A stretch of DNA of 64,000 bases from Heterodera schachtii (taxonomy: Eukaryota; Nematoda; Chromadorea; Rhabditida; Heteroderidae), in assembly GCA_023374025.1 (NCBI GenBank), contig SIJG01000008.1:2636557-2700556 (forward strand), in the 5' to 3' direction. The notes beneath the pieces are model-generated. The model had not been told where the DNA came from. It did no database searches and saw only the letters and a list, made by a program, of their open reading frames with translations. Positions within the stretch are counted from its first letter, which is position 1; each line of letters opens with the position of its first letter. The translations under genes were made by a program, and so were the position numbers. Of this stretch, positions 47,060 through 59,988 are shown in pieces.

Positions 47060-47385
47060 TATGACGCAATACATATTCTGTACTTAGTGATAAGTAGCGA
47101 TTAATTTCTGATTAGATGATCGGACTAGCAGCAATTATTTCTTCATCTGCTCGTTGTTTTATCGCCTTTATCCTGCTGACGGACGCTGTGATTTGCATAG
47201 TCTTACTGATCTGTCTGTCTAGTCAAGCTAACTAGCTCTGATCAGTGATCAGTGATCACTCTGCTTTTTTAGTGATCGGTAACAATTTTATTAATTTTTT
47301 TTGAATTTCTCAGTTTGTTCAACACAAATGCGAGTGCATGGAAGGCTTCGTTGGCGAGCTGTGCATGCATTTGGTATGAAAACAT
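47060..47385 (+). pseudogene. Orphan copy of crumbs exon 42 with flanking intron
   Basis: Bases 47314-47373 differ from crumbs exon 42 (29951-30010) at only three positions and encode FVQHKCECMEGFVGELCMHL. Acceptor (TTTCTCAG) and donor (GTATGA) are intact. About 250 bp upstream also aligns with the preceding crumbs intron but more loosely. No neighbouring EGF exon exists on this strand, so it is a dispersed fragment, not a gene. Confidence 0.85.
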
Positions 47386-48642
47386 TTTTTAGAGAAGACA
47401 ACTGGGCGAATAGTCCAGTTTATTTTGAGTATAACTCCTTTCATAGTTGTGCAAATTGAACTATTTTATTAATATTTGATAGCCCTATATGTTCTATATT
47501 AACATACAAAATTTTGAAAAATTTCACTGAGTTTCAAAAAACCAACGATAAGGCCGTAAATAAGGGCAAAAAAATTTGCGAAATAAGGGCGAAAAAGTTT
47601 CAAATTTAGGGTATAATTTTTTAAATTGCTGTTTTTTAAATGAGAATAATTTCAAATTTAGGCAAGAAATTTTATTCATTGATTGCAGTTACAAATGAGC
47701 TAGTCATAGCCTAATGAATTTTTAAAATATTTCGAGGGGGTAGTAATACGGTAAATACAGTCAATCATCGGTGATAAATCATACTGTAATGAACAGAGCC
47801 CGGATTTATATGCGCTGAAAATCCCGAATTGTACATATTTGTGAGGAAAAAAACAAAAATTTGTGCTAAAAACACAAAAAATGCCAAAAGATGTGCTAAA
47901 AACTTGACAAAAATTCAAAAAATTTTCAGACAAAACGATTTTCCAAAAAAAAAAAAATTGTTTCATGAGTTCGTCAAGAAATTTGAAATTTTTTGATGCG
48001 ACAAAATTTCAGTTGTGCATTTTTAATAATCTTTTTTTGCTACAAGCAAAAATATGTGCTCAAACTCAGAAATATATATATATAAAATATATATATATAT
48101 ATATGGAAAATTCTTAAAAAACATTTATTTAAAAAAAATGTTGGCTGAGATTTTCGTATTTCTCTCGTATAATATAAATCCGGACCCATATATTATAAAC
48201 ATTGGATAAAACACAATAGAACATTCCAAAGTTGAGCAATTTTCTGAAATTTCCCATAATGCTATGTTCCATTCCGTAGCTTTTTTAATTAAAAAATAAT
48301 GGTAATGTTTAGATTTTTTCTATATAATTTGTTTTAAATTAAATTTTAATAAATTCTAAATTTGCTTTCAGGGCTTTTCGAGCCACTAAATCACTCGACC
48401 AATCAGGAAGCCGAAAAGTAGAAAAAACGGAAAAATTCAAACATCATATTTTAGCTATTTTTGAAGGTTTTACTTTATATTTAACAAATTTAAAGAAATT
48501 TTGGGGAATTATACCCTCAATTTGGAAAAATTTATGTCCATATTTTTGCTATTTTATGTCCATATTTCGCGATTTTTTGTCCATATTTTATGGCCATATT
48601 TTGCGATTTTATTTCCATATTTTTCCGAGCCCTAGTAATGAA

Positions 48643-49169
48643 TAGGGGATGCAATTTATAGTTGCTAAAAACTGCCAAAATAATTTGTTTTTAGTTTCTA
48701 AAAAACCACCAAAATAGTTGCTAAAAACTTTCAAATTTAGGGAAATCATAAAATTTTACCAAAAAAGGTAACAAAATTAAGTCAAATCAGTATTGAGATA
48801 AATAATTTTTAAAACCACAAATTCCTGTCAAAAAATAAAAAATAAATTTGGAGATGAATTTTTGAGAAATTTTTCTTAGGGATGCATTTTGAAAAATTTT
48901 TTGAGTTGATTTTAGGGGTGTATTTTTTCTTTTTATTGCATTTTTGTTAACAAATTTTGGACAAAACGCCAAAATAGTTGAAAATAGTTTTTTTTTTTTT
49001 CAAAAATTTTATAGTTTTTTAGTTGCTAAAAATAAAAATTAGAAAATAGGTGCTAATAACTCGAAAAGTAGCTTAACATCAGCCGAAAAAAACATCATGT
49101 TTTTCGTGCGTTTCAGGCCACGGGGAGTTCAGGAAAAAAATAGTGAAAAACCTAAAAATCGCATCCCTA
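48643..49169. mobile_element. TAGGG-ended MITE, inverted copy of 38784-39338 family
   Basis: Starts TAGGGGATGCAATTTATAG and ends CCTAAAAATCGCATCCCTA. Its flanks GTAATGAA and ATCATATC do not match, but GTAATGAA is the reverse complement of the right flank of the 38784-39338 copy. Confidence 0.65.
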
Positions 49170-50619
49170 ATCATATCCGTGTTTTGAGAACCCGAAAATC
49201 CCCAGACAACACATGCATTGGAAGATGAAAAGGAAAAAAATGGTCAATAAATCGTGGCGTAAAAAACAAAATGCCAATGCATTCAAACACAAAAAAAAAA
49301 AGAGTGTAATAAGAACTAGGGCTTATATTTTTATGCTCTAAAAATTGCCAAAATAGGTAGGCTTTAAGCTCTAAAACCCCCAAAAATATAGGGATGTAAA
49401 ATGACAAAGTTTTAATAAATTTTGGACATGAATTTGAGAACATTTTTTAATTTCATATGCCATAATTTTTGAAAATTTTTAGAATCAATTCTTAGGGACA
49501 AATTTTTATGAAATTAATTTTTAATTTTTTTTTTGATAATTGATTGAATCAAAATAATAAGATGCTATGCCGAAGCGACAAAAGTATGTGTGTGGGGGGG
49601 ATATGGCTTGAGGATGGGTGCTTTAAGTCCCAAAAAATTTTAAATAAATTATTTAATTATACATAACTTTTTTTTTGCTATCATTTGGTATTTATGAGTT
49701 TATTAAATTAAAAAAAAACTTATTTTATGTCATATAAAAATAATAATTTTGAAGGTAATTTTTAATAGTTCAGGGCTAGATAATTTGAGCTGGATTTAAA
49801 ATTAAAAATCCTGTTTTTCAGGACTCCTAGTCCGGGTCCCAAAATTTTGACTCTTGATAATGCCCAAACCAGGGTTTTTCAAGAAAAAAAAAACGAAAAA
49901 CATCTAAAAAATTAATAAGAAAAAACTAATTTATCGAAAGTAATACCTTTAATTTAGGAGTAGCCAGGTAACTTTTGGAAAATTTGGACTAATTTTAATT
50001 GTCATTAAAATGGCAATTTTTTAAGCTAACTTTTTAACGAAATTTACTAAGAAAATTTGTTTAAAATTTCAATAATTTTCCTCTGACCTCTTTCGCCACC
50101 GAAGACAAAAATTTTTCCAATAATAAAGAGAATCTGGATGATCCTGGTCACCAATTAGCAGAGGATCAGGGTCAGGATTTTTCCCAGATGGACCCGGACC
50201 GACAGGATTTCATGATTAAAAATTCTGTTTTTCAGGACGGATTCCTGATCCGGGGGTCAATTTTTCAAAACATACCCGGGTCATACATAACCAGGAACCC
50301 GCAAAAATCACATGACAGGATCCGGTTCTGTCCAGCTTCTAGAAATGATCCATCCTCAAGCCAGAAAAAATAAATTAGATAAAGGAAAAAAAAAGTATAA
50401 AATTATTTTTAAAAAAAAATTAAAAAATTTATTACACCAATACTTGAGTGTCACTTCGGCTCATCACGTCAAAAAAAAAAGATTTCGATGAACACTCCTA
50501 TTTTAGAGATAACAAGGGGGTAGCCAGACACTTAGGCTTGTTTTTAACAGTTTTTTTAAATCAAAAATTGGCGATTTTCGGGTCAAATTTTGAAACATTT
50601 ACGCGAATTTTGGGGGGCC

Positions 50620-50641
50620 GGCGGTGCCGATAGGCGCCGCC
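50620..50641. repeat. GGCGG hairpin repeat
   Basis: Perfect GGCGGTGCC / GGCGCCGCC arms around GATA. Confidence 0.75.
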
Positions 50642-51316
50642 GAGTGAAATTTTGAGATTTTTGATGAAATTTCCTAAGAAAACGGTATACTTTTTCAGAA
50701 ATTTTCCCATTTTTCATTAAAAAATGCATTCATTTTTCGGTTTCCATGGGGGAGGGCACTTTAGCCTCCTTAGCCCTAATAAATAACACATAAAATTCGG
50801 AAAATAAAATACAAAAAGAAAATGGTAATAACAAAGAATGGCAATTTTTTCCACATTTACCCATAAAAAATATTTAGCAATTTTTTTTTACATTTTCACC
50901 GTTCAATGCATGTTTTTACGACTTTTTTCAAATTTACTAATTTTTCCCCAACTAGCAAACAATATGTATATGTATATTTATATTACTCTATAGACAACCT
51001 AAATAAATTTTGCGGACCCTAAATTATCGCAGAGTCAGTCACCCAGTCGGATTTTTTCGGTACACCCCAAAACACAGCCAGCGAAACAAGCCGGGAATAA
51101 ATTTCAAAAATTTTTAAAAATTTCAAGAAAAAATCTTAGAAAATATTTTCTAGAAAATTTGAAGAAAAAATTTCCTGATTTTTTTCTTGAAAAATTTATA
51201 ATTATGAATTTTTTTTTAAATATATTCCCGGCTGTATTTTGTCCTGTCCCGGATTCTTTTTTTATGTTTTAATGTTCAAAAAATTGCTCAACAAATTTAT
51301 GTGGCCATTTTCGCAT

Positions 51317-54300
51317 CTAAAACCGCACGTTGCAGTCCGTGGGGTTCCCAGCCGCTTTGCGTCTTGCTGCGGCTTGTTGGTCGGAGGCCACACACGAATA
51401 GCGGTCCACTTCAAGGCCAAAGTGCTCCGTTGGATTCAGGGCTGAGATAAAAGAATTTTTTTGGGCAATGGTAGATTTGGGTTACCCCCCCCCCCCCCAC
51501 ATTTGCGCCCTAGGCATTTTGTTAATTCATAGAAAATTTTTTTTAAATAATTAAAAAAAATTGAAAGAATTTTAATGTTTTTTATTCAAAATTTTTCCAA
51601 AAAGATTGCTGAATTTGTGCTGAAAATTTCCTTTTTTTTCCTATTGGTACCCCTTCAAGACACCCCTCACCCAGATTTTCCAAAAAAAATTTCGCTAAAT
51701 ATTTATCCAGAAAAAATAAATTAGCTATTTTGGTAAAAATCTATTTAAAAATGGGTAGAAATTTCAGATTTTGCCTGCCTGTCGTCGGCACCGCGCCAGA
51801 CCCCTCCTCTGTTCCCTAACATTTAAAAAAAGGTCGTCGCCCGGGGGTGACCCGACATTTGATCCAAAAATCGGGTTCAAAATTTTTTCAATCATAAAGG
51901 TCTTAAACAACATTAAATTTAAGAAAACCTTTTCTTTTAAATGTGGGGTGACCGACTGTATATAAAAATTTTTTTTGGAAAATTTCTGTTTGAATTTTTC
52001 ATGTAAAAAATGGGACCGAAAAACGGTTTCATCGACCCACCCTTGTTTGGGTCAGCTAGCGGGACCAGCCATTTGCCCTGCGAGTTGCAATCAAGCTCGA
52101 TGTGTCTGTCCGCGGTGGCATCGTAATTGCTGTAGTCAGCACCGCCATTTTTCAATATCACATGGAGGGTAACCTGTTTGGGAAGAATAAATTTTAAATT
52201 TTTTTTTTATATAAGAAACGGCAAAAAAATTTTCTTGAAACTTTCTTTTAAAAATAATGAAAAATTGCTAACAACTGAAGAGCGTGAACTGTAACTCGGA
52301 AAATGCATATGGGGTTACCACTGGATAAAGCAGTGTCGACTTCTATTGTAGATTTTTAATTTTACGCCCCCATAGGAAGAAAGCAAAAAGTTATGAGGCC
52401 TCAAAAATCGAGATGTTGGCTTTATTTTAACTTAAAATTTGTGGCTCAGTTGGTTAAATTCGCTTTTTTGGAGCCCGGGTTCAAATCCAACACAAAAATA
52501 AATAAATTTTAATTAATGTATAATAAAACTAAATCATTTTAAAAATCATTTTTTAAAATAAAATCAAAAACTCTTTAATAAAATTTCGTTGATTAGCCTA
52601 TTTTCAGCCCCAAAAAACGAAGTGGAATAACAAAATCGAGTTGAAGTTTTGCCATTTGAAAGCGATTTCAAAAACAAAAAGCATACCCTTTACGATGATT
52701 TTTTTTGTTTTTTTTTGAAAAATAAAAATAATTTAATTTCAAATTGTCGTTTCATGGCCTTTTTGGCACCATAATTCTGATGTTCACAGAGGCTTAAATC
52801 CCTGACATCCCAAATCACCCCCTGCTACACGTAACGTACCACTTCATTTTCTTTACATATCAACGGCAACACTTGACAGTTATTAGGCGCGGTGATCACC
52901 CCGCTGGTTGCCGCGGTGACTGCTATTGCTTCGCACAGGCCGGATCCCTGAAAATGCGATTTGAATCCGCTTCCACAACATAATGTTTTTATTTAAATGT
53001 TTTTATTTATTTATTTTCTTACAGTTATTCAAATTGGCGATTTTGAAAAATAAAAATTTCCAAAGACTCGTCACCCACTTTTTTCTAGTGCTTCAAAATG
53101 CTTAATATTTACTTAGAAAAAATGTCTCCCCTTCAAGCGTATTTGAATGATACCAACATTCAATAATTTTATTGGGAAAACCTTCAAAATTGTTGTGACT
53201 GAGTCGTAGACCATTTGGCCAAATGGTCTACGACTCAGTCACAACAAAAAAGGAACTCCAGGATTTATGCTCAAAACACAAGAGCTCTCAGTCACAAACG
53301 ATTACCAATATACGCCTCACTCACTACTGGAGATATTGGCTCGACTTTTCAGTGCCAATTGCGCACCTACTTCCTCCCCTTTCATACATGATTAAGGGGT
53401 GCGCCGGCGCACCCCCCCCCCCCGCGTCGTAATGGGCCTGGCGCACCCCCCCCCCCCCCCCCCCCCACGTGCGTCGTAAGGGGGGGGGGTGGAGGTCGTT
53501 TGTGAGGGGAGGAGGGAGCCCCGAAGGGGAAAAGAGGGAAATTTCTGAAAATTTTGGCTATTTTCTTAGCAAAATTCGTTAGAAATTCTCAATTTTTCTC
53601 CCGGCGGCGCCTATCGGCACCGCCGGACCCCCCTCCAAAAACATATTTTTTCTTAAAAAATAAGCCAAAATCTCAAAATTTGATCATTTTTTAGTCAAAA
53701 TCTGCTAACAAATAGCATTAAAAATTACAAAAAAATTTTCCCGGCGGCGCCTATCGGCACCGCCGGACCGCCCCACCCCCTTCTCACAATTTTTGGAAAA
53801 AACGCGCCGCAAAAAAAAAAAGTGGTTTGAATAGCAAAAAAAAAAAGGTCGCCAGAAACAAGTGTTCAAAATAGAAAAAAAAAAAAAAAAAGGTCGTCGC
53901 CGGGGAAAAATAGGGGCCGACGTAAGAAAAATTGGTCCTGGCGCACCCCCCCCGCGCCAAACGTCCGACGTATGGGGGTCTGACTGGCGCACCCCTTGTG
54001 CATGCATGTCCCCTTTATACATACTACTGGTGCTTATCGGCCTTTTTGCAATGCCTTTTTTACATTGCTGCCGTAGCCATGGGAGTTTTAAATATTAATC
54101 CGCCTACGCCAGGAGGAGGCGAAAGTGGTGGATGGTTGGTTCTCGCTTCGGTCGGCGACACACGACCGAGATTCGGGTCGCAGCCGCTGCATCTGCCCGC
54201 CGCAGCAGACGCTGCGGCAGTGGCATCTTTTGTCACCGGTGTGCCTATAGCCCCTAAAGATGGGAAAAAATTTTTTTTTTGTATTTTTTTCTCAAAAATT

Positions 54301-57300
54301 CACGCTTTCAAATTTATTTTTTATGTTCTTGAAATTTTCTGAAAAATACACTACGAATCTCGTGGGTTCTCGCACAAAAAAAAACAAACAACCAAATTTA
54401 CTGATCCCGACGGGACATGGTATTCAAAATTTGATGGAACAGTATTTTTCGGGATTATTAAATAACATTTAAACAATTTCTAAAAATGCGTGATAGAGGA
54501 TTCTTGTGGGACAATCGAATAATAGCAAGAAGGTTAAATTTAAATGTTTCATTAAATGGTTTTTATGCCGTACGGGAATCTCGCTCCGCATTCTATAACA
54601 ACAATAAAAAATATGCGGGATTGCGGATTGGATCCCGCGAGGGATCCCGTCCCGCGCTGGGCTCTACACCTGACCATATAAATCCACCCACCAGCTCCTT
54701 GTGGCGTTGCGCACGCGTATGCGGTCACCGGACGACCAGGGCGCGCGCCGTTCACAGAGACCCATTGTGATTGTTCGTTACAAATCAGCGTGATTGTAAG
54801 GGAACGATAAGTTTCAAGGATGGGCTGGTTGTTCTCTTGTGTAACGCGGACGTTCACCTGTTTGTGTGTGTATCAAGTATAGCCAGTGCTGGGACGTAAG
54901 TGTAAAAATATCCAAATGTAAAAATTTTGGCAAAAAATGATTCATAATTTCGCACAAAATAAATAAATTTAAAAATCTTATTACCGTATTTTCTTTATTT
55001 GAATGCCTGGGCATTGTATTGTTCAACCCTAGTGCTGTCCGAGACCAAAAATTTCCCGATACTCGAGACCGAGACTCGACCCCGAAACCGAAACCCCGAA
55101 ACCGAGACCAAAAAAAACCTGAGACTTTTTTCAAAAAATTTTCTTAATCGCTTCAAAATCGTTAAAAATTTTTTTGACTTTTTTCTTAACAAATTGGTTT
55201 TTTTTTATTCAATTAGGTACAATATTTTTCGATCCAAAAACGCACAAAACAAAAAATTCGTATTTTCGCGGTTTTTGAGTCAATTTAAAGAAACAACAGA
55301 AATTTTTGGAGCTCCGGCGGTGCCGATGGGCGCCGCCGGGGAAAATTTTGAAATTTTTAGTCCACTTTGAACAAATGTAGTCCAAAAAATATCTAAACTT
55401 TACGGTTTTAATTCTTAAAATTGGTAATTGGATCTACACTTAAAATAAATCATTTTGAATAATAAAAAAAAAAAAAAAATTTCGCGTCGAAAATTTCAAT
55501 ACCGCTAATCGACAATTTTTCAGAAGTCGGAGACGGAATTAATTTTTCGGAAATCGGAATTTTGAGGTCCTAAAATTTTTCGGAAGTTGGAATTCCGAGG
55601 CCCTAAAATTTTTCGGAAACCGGAAGATGGAATTAAAATTTTTGATAAAACCGTAATATTCCGACTCTGAAAATGTCGGAAGACGGAAATCGCAATTCCG
55701 TGCCATCCCTGCCTGATACATTCCCATCAAAAACATACAGTTTCACCCTCGGGACAGGTGGGCGTCCGTGTTGCGCATCCGCCAGACGTGCCAACTTGGT
55801 CGACTGGTTCCTCTGCAAGTCGTGTGCTTGGTATTTCATCCTTGGTTAACACTGCCAGTTTGGTACACGCGGTGCATGAACCGCCGCCGCCGGCGGCCGA
55901 AGCGACGGACACGGCGACAGACGCGGCGACGTCCGGAGCAGCGGTAGAAGCGATAGCCACAGTGCCTGTTGAACAAAAAAATTGAAGGAGTGCAGCAGTA
56001 GATACAACAACAACAACAACAACAAAATTCAGCCACTAAAATTGTTTTGGAAAGAGGCATTTTTTTGTTGAATAAAATATATGAATTTTAAATTAAATTT
56101 TTAATTTAAAATCTGGCATATAAATTCCGGCTCGATGGTTATATACCTAGGGTTCAATTATATGGAAATCCATATTTTTATTTCCTGGACCATGTGTTAT
56201 TCATATTTGACATTATGTCTCCATATTTAGCCATTTTTCCAACAAAAACACTCTATTAGAACGGTCCCGTTCAGCTAAATTTGTCTTTTTGGCTCCTAAG
56301 TTTTAAAAAAATTTTCTTAAAAAATTAATATATTTTAGTAAAAATAAGCAAGAAGCCAAAATTTTGCCTTTCAGGTTGTTTTTTCTAAAAATTAGTAAAT
56401 TTTAGCTTTCTTATTATATGTGTTTTATTACGAAATGTTTTTAATACAAAATACATATTTATTTAACCATTTTTAACGTTTTACATTTTCATTTAGCGAA
56501 TTTGAAGAAATTTTGAAAAGGTATACTATTAATTAAATTTATTCCATATTTTTGCAATTTTATTTCCATATTTTATGGCCAGGACATCTTTTGAGATTTT
56601 ATGTCCATATAATTGGGAACCCTGGTTATTTCTTCTTATATTATTTACATGGTACCCAAACATGGTGAAATTACTTTCAGGAACGACCGGTGCGCCTGCT
56701 TCCGCGTCGGTGCCTGTTTGGGGTATGGTGATGTTATTCGATGAGTTTCTTAAATTTTCTGTTGCTCTCCCGCCGACGATCGGCGGGGATTCACGTACAA
56801 ATTTTGTAAAAAAAAAATCCGACTTCGTAAAGATTAAAACGCAAATTTTCTAACATTAAGAAATTTTGAATTCATAATACCTAAACTTCTGGATTTTGAA
56901 GGAAATTCCATCAAATGCAAAATATTTTCCTGGACAATTTCACTTTATTTTAAAACAATGAACGAGGTTACAAAAAAGTCTTTAAAAAATTTCGTGGCCA
57001 CATTTTTAGGCCCTCAAAATCCATTGAATGGCGTAAAATAATAAAAAAATCGGCTTAATTTCCCACCCACTACATTAGTGTAATGTTCGGACCCGAGAAA
57101 ATTCTGTTTTTCTGGGGTCTCAGGTCTCCTCCCGAGTCGCGGGGTAAAAGAAGCCTCGAGTCTCGGTAAATTTCGGTCTCGAATATATCACTACTGCACC
57201 ATCACCAACCGACAGCCAGACACGCATATCCGTTCACCACCGTGCCGGCCTGCGCGCCGTTCATCTCCAGCCATCGCGTTTGCGCGTCGCAAATCAGCGT

Positions 57301-59988
57301 GAGGGAACCGGACATGTACACTTCATAATCGGTTGCTTCTGTGCCTTCCACGGTCGGAACGCTGATGAGCAACTGGAGTAGATTTAAATTAAGCAAATCA
57401 ATTGCAGAACATGCAGACTCGTAACCAGCAGGAAGGCAGTTGCCCCCCAACCCAATGAAAAATAAAAAAATTTGATAATTAAAAAAAATTCTATTAAATC
57501 AATTTCTTAACAAAATGCATTAAAAATTCAAAAATTTTCACGCCGGCGCCTGTCGGCACTGCCTGACTCCCATTTTATTTTATTTTTTGAAATTTTAACC
57601 CCAAAAATTGCAAAAATTAGTTGTTGTTTTTTTTTTTGGCGAAAGGCGGCTACAAATTCTTGTTTTTTGCTCTCCGGCGCCTATAATTTTCAGTTACCTA
57701 TGCTGGTTAAAAAAAATTTTGGCCCGAAGAGTAAAAAAAAAAAAAAAGTTTATTATTTTAATTTAAAAATTGTTTATCTGTGGGTTTTGAACCCTCTGCA
57801 ATGTGCTTGCATACTGTAGAACATAAAAGGTAACTCGCCCTGTGGGACTCGAACCCACGACCCCAGCAATCCGTGCCATGCTCTAAACCAGCTGAGCTAT
57901 GGGCGCTCCTTTTAGAGGTGCTCTCAGTGCTTTATTTCAAGGGTGATCAATGATTTTACTTTTTTTGAAATGATGATTTTCAGAGAGCAAAATTGACCTA
58001 AAAATGGCCAATTTTCATTGAAAATCTGTTAAAAATGGTCAAAATTTCCATCTTTCCTCCGACAAATGATACCAACCAAGATTATTGGATTTGGTTGGCA
58101 AAGAAAATAAGTTATAGCGAAAAACTTGTGCTCGTACGAAAACGGCCCGTACAAATACAACCCCTATTTGTATGGCCATGCCGATGCCCCCTGCTGCTGC
58201 TTACCACTTGGTCGCCGGGACAGGTGGGCGTCACTGTTCTGCAGCCGCTTGCATCGATGCTTGGCGTGCTGGTCGGCGCGCTGGTAGACGAGGTGGCCAG
58301 TCCCGCCGCATTCGCATTAGCAACGTTTAACACCGCAAGTGTGTCGGTGGTGCACGCAACGCACGGGCCACCGGCGGCGGCGGACGCCGCCACGGCATTG
58401 GCAGTGTCAGCGGAAGCAGCACCCGCTAAAAAAGACGGAAGAAAATGCCGAGACGAGAAAGTGGTGCGTGCCGCCAAAAGATGGTTGATTGGTTGTTTCG
58501 GAAACACCGAAAATCCGGGTGCACCGCAAAAAAAATTTCGCCGGCCGAAATTTCGCCGGGACAAAATTTCGCCACCAAAAAATTTTTTTTTTAATTACCA
58601 ACTTAGCAATTTTTCAAGAAAGAACCTTTGAAAAAGTTTTAACAGAAAATTTCATGAAAAATTCTTAGAAAATTTATAAGGATTTCAAGAAAAAAAAATG
58701 AAAAATTTTTCCAAAGACGGAAATTTTTTTTTTTTGGGAAATTTTAATTAAAAATAATTTCTAAAATTTTTTCTTGAATTTTCTTATAAACAATTTTTTT
58801 TAAAATCCCGTCTCCATTTATTTTATTTTTTTCTGCTAAAATGATTTCAATAACACATATGACTAGGGATTTCAATTTTATGTAAATACATGTTTTTTCC
58901 TGGATTCTCTATGCTCTAAATAGTAGGAAAAACACTTTCTTTTTTGTGTTTGCGAACAAAAATCGGGACTTTTATTTACATATTTTTACATATTTCGGGC
59001 TTTTATACATATTTCGGGATTTTATCCATATTTGGTACATATTTTGGACTTTTTCTTATATATTTTCATTTTTTTTTTTTTTTACATATTTTGCGGGTTT
59101 TTTACGAAAATTTTTGGAAATCCTCCTAAAAAATGTCCAAAATTTCGGCAAATTTTTCATTTTTATATATATTTTGAGAATTTTTGAAAATTTTTTAGAA
59201 ATTTCTTTTGAAAAAGTAAAAAAAAAAAAAACTTTTTTTTTAATGTACCCATAAAAAAATTCCAAAAATAATTTTTAAAATATTAAAAGGCGATTCTAAA
59301 CCCATTTAGGTCATTTTTCTGCAATTTTGTGCCCTACATAACACTTTACGAAGATTTTTTCCAAAAAAATAACCATTTAAAAAAAATTTTATTTACATAT
59401 TTTCGTACATATTTTGGGTTTTTATACATATTTCTTACATATTTCGGGATTTTTTTTACATATTTATGTACATATTATTTTGACCAATTTTTGTATATAT
59501 TTTTGACATCCCTACATATTAGCCATTTTTATCGGCAATCAACTTGCCTGATCTCGCAGCGATGCCATCTGCTGCTGTGCCTAAACCGTCGCAAATTAGT
59601 CAATTAAAATGAGCAAATTAAAAAAAAAAATTAGATTCTGTTTAGGATCGTTGTATATTTTGTGACAATCCGACAGAAAAAGAGTTAATTTTCTAAATTA
59701 AAAAAAAAATTGTAAAATAAATTATTTTCGAATATTTAAAAAAAAAAATTCCAAAAAATATGCAACCCTAGAGGAAATTTAAGGAAAAAAATTTTTTTTT
59801 TTTTTTTGCCAACCTCCTGCCCCTCCTGCTCCTCCTCCTGCCGCTCCTGCTCCTCCTCCTGCCGCTCCGGCTCCTTCAGGGTGGCAACACTGCAACTTGC
59901 CGACCAGCACCGCCAACATGCTGCTTATGATGATGATGATTGTTGTGGTTGTGGTTAACCGATACTGTAGGAAGAAGGACCACCACAT
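51317..59988 (-). CDS. Three-module six-cysteine (C6/DUF281-like) protein
   Basis: Nine exons join in phase: 59814-59988, 58205-58425, 57210-57372, 55739-55965, 54692-54857, 54108-54253, 52840-52947, 52041-52173, 51317-51441; 1,464 bases, 487 residues. Exon 1 gives a hydrophobic stretch (IIIIISSMLAVLVG) and a Gly/Ala-rich linker. Three modules follow, each with the pattern CxxC ... C ... C(P) ... a strand ending in LxC with a following W ... YxC: CVAC/GCRTVTPTC/LICDAQTRW/YAC, CTAC/GCATRTPTC/LICNEQSQW/YAC, CSGC/NNCQVLPLIC/LDCNSQGKW/YSC. This resembles worm C6/DUF281 extracellular domains of unknown function. Modules are bounded by phase-1 introns, which suits duplication. Alternative: two or three separate tandem genes, because modules 1 and 2 also run into nearby in-frame stops (57202, 54552) if the last donor is not used; but only module 1 has a credible leader exon. 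Exon 1 is the least certain. Confidence 0.65.
52436..52497 (+). pseudogene. tRNA-like remnant
   Basis: A box TGGCTCAGTTGG and B box GGTTCAAATCC at tRNA-like spacing on the plus strand, but no paired acceptor or anticodon stem. It lies in an intron of the C6 gene. Confidence 0.5.
53603..53764. repeat. Two copies of the GGCGG hairpin repeat next to C tracts
   Basis: Copies at 53603-53624 and 53743-53764, both followed by GGACC and C runs, with AACAAAT-type AT-rich DNA between. Long C tracts also occur at about 53411-53423 and 53446-53466. Confidence 0.8.
55316..55337. repeat. GGCGG hairpin repeat
   Basis: GGCGGTGCC and GGCGCCGCC around a GATG loop. Confidence 0.7.
57835..57906 (-). pseudogene. 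tRNA-like sequence, probably a pseudogene
   Basis: The minus strand has A box TAGCTCAGCTGG, B box GGTTCGAGTCC, a perfect T stem (GTGGG/CCCAC) and five paired acceptor bases (CGCCC/GGGCG). The anticodon arm is poor: the loop would read ACGGATT with C instead of T at position 33, and only four weak pairs form. A recently decayed tRNA gene is likelier than a functional one. It lies in an intron of the C6 gene. Confidence 0.6.
58864..59514. mobile_element. MITE related to 36476-37070
   Basis: Starts TAGGGATTTCAATTTTATG and ends TTGACATCCCTA; flanks CATATGAC and CATATTAG share six of eight bases. The body is rich in TACATATTT words. It lies between exons 1 and 2 of the C6 gene. Confidence 0.6.

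Larger units (their letters stand above)
44427..51316. other. Intergenic repeat region
   Basis: No intact gene is visible upstream of GT92. The region contains fragments of the GT92 first exon, GGCGG hairpins, TAGGG-ended MITEs, a 42-bp minisatellite and a copied crumbs exon, each listed separately; the rest is AT-rich with no feature I can support. Confidence 0.7.

Noticed and set aside
46693..47104. Overlapping ORFs of 100-123 codons on both strands
   Set aside because: They are translations of the 42-bp minisatellite, whose unit length is a multiple of three.
54254..54551. Separate first exon for C6 module 3
   Set aside because: No ATG with a signal-like peptide and matching phase was found there, whereas module 2 offers a phase-1 GTGGGT donor.
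55836..56060. ATG at 56060 with a cysteine run as a leader exon for C6 module 2
   Set aside because: Phase would fit, but the run is a GTT microsatellite and the peptide is a poor signal; joining to module 1 is better supported.
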